8,197 nucleotides of DNA from an uncultured Steroidobacteraceae bacterium. Its GTDB lineage: Bacteria; Pseudomonadota; Gammaproteobacteria; Steroidobacterales; Steroidobacteraceae. The notes under the pieces were generated by a model. That model saw only the letters and a program-made list of their open reading frames with translations. It searched no databases and had not been told where the DNA came from. Both the position numbers and the translations under genes were made by a program. Positions within the stretch are counted from its first letter, which is position 1; every line of letters begins with the position of its first letter. Shown here piece by piece: positions 6,436 to 8,197 of this stretch. The stretch is taken from the NCBI GenBank assembly GCA_955652795.1, contig CATPBQ010000152.1, positions 1 through 8,197 on the forward strand, in the 5' to 3' direction.

Positions 6436-8197
<1,762 letters not shown>

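Overview
The window is GC-rich, densely packed bacterial chromosome carrying core metabolic genes. It fits a high-GC gammaproteobacterium: mreB lies divergent from gatCAB, as in Pseudomonas and relatives, and the MreB and MetH protein starts resemble the E. coli proteins closely. A lineage near Xanthomonadales or Nevskiales is my guess, not something the sequence proves. I see no mobile elements, tRNA or rRNA genes, or CRISPR arrays.

Region 1 (1-2017 and on to 3453). The first 40 codons of mreB read leftwards. A 134-base gap with apparently overlapping divergent promoters separates mreB from gatC-gatA-gatB, which read rightwards. These three genes encode the complete tRNA-dependent amidotransferase GatCAB. 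They are tightly coupled: gatA starts 7 nt after the gatC stop, and gatA and gatB overlap by GTGA.

Region 2 (3454-4472). A short GC-rich spacer leads to hslO, the redox-activated chaperone Hsp33, with its full four-cysteine zinc switch.

Region 3 (4473-8197). A markedly AT-rich 113-base intergenic region contains an 18-bp perfect palindrome placed over the -10 element of a good sigma70-like promoter. The predicted transcription start falls on or next to the ATG of the following gene, which suggests a leaderless message. The operon encodes an ArsR-type regulator fused to a degenerate SAM-methyltransferase-like domain (SahR-like), then metF, then metH, which runs off the right edge. The three genes overlap at ATGA and GTGA junctions. 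MetF supplies 5-methyltetrahydrofolate and MetH uses it, with cobalamin, to remethylate homocysteine. SahR-type repressors are known to sense S-adenosylhomocysteine (SAH), the by-product that yields homocysteine. The layout therefore reads as a self-regulated methyl-cycle operon.

The most interesting points are the operator/promoter/start-codon superposition ahead of the regulator, and the eroded SAM-binding motif I in the regulator's sensor domain.
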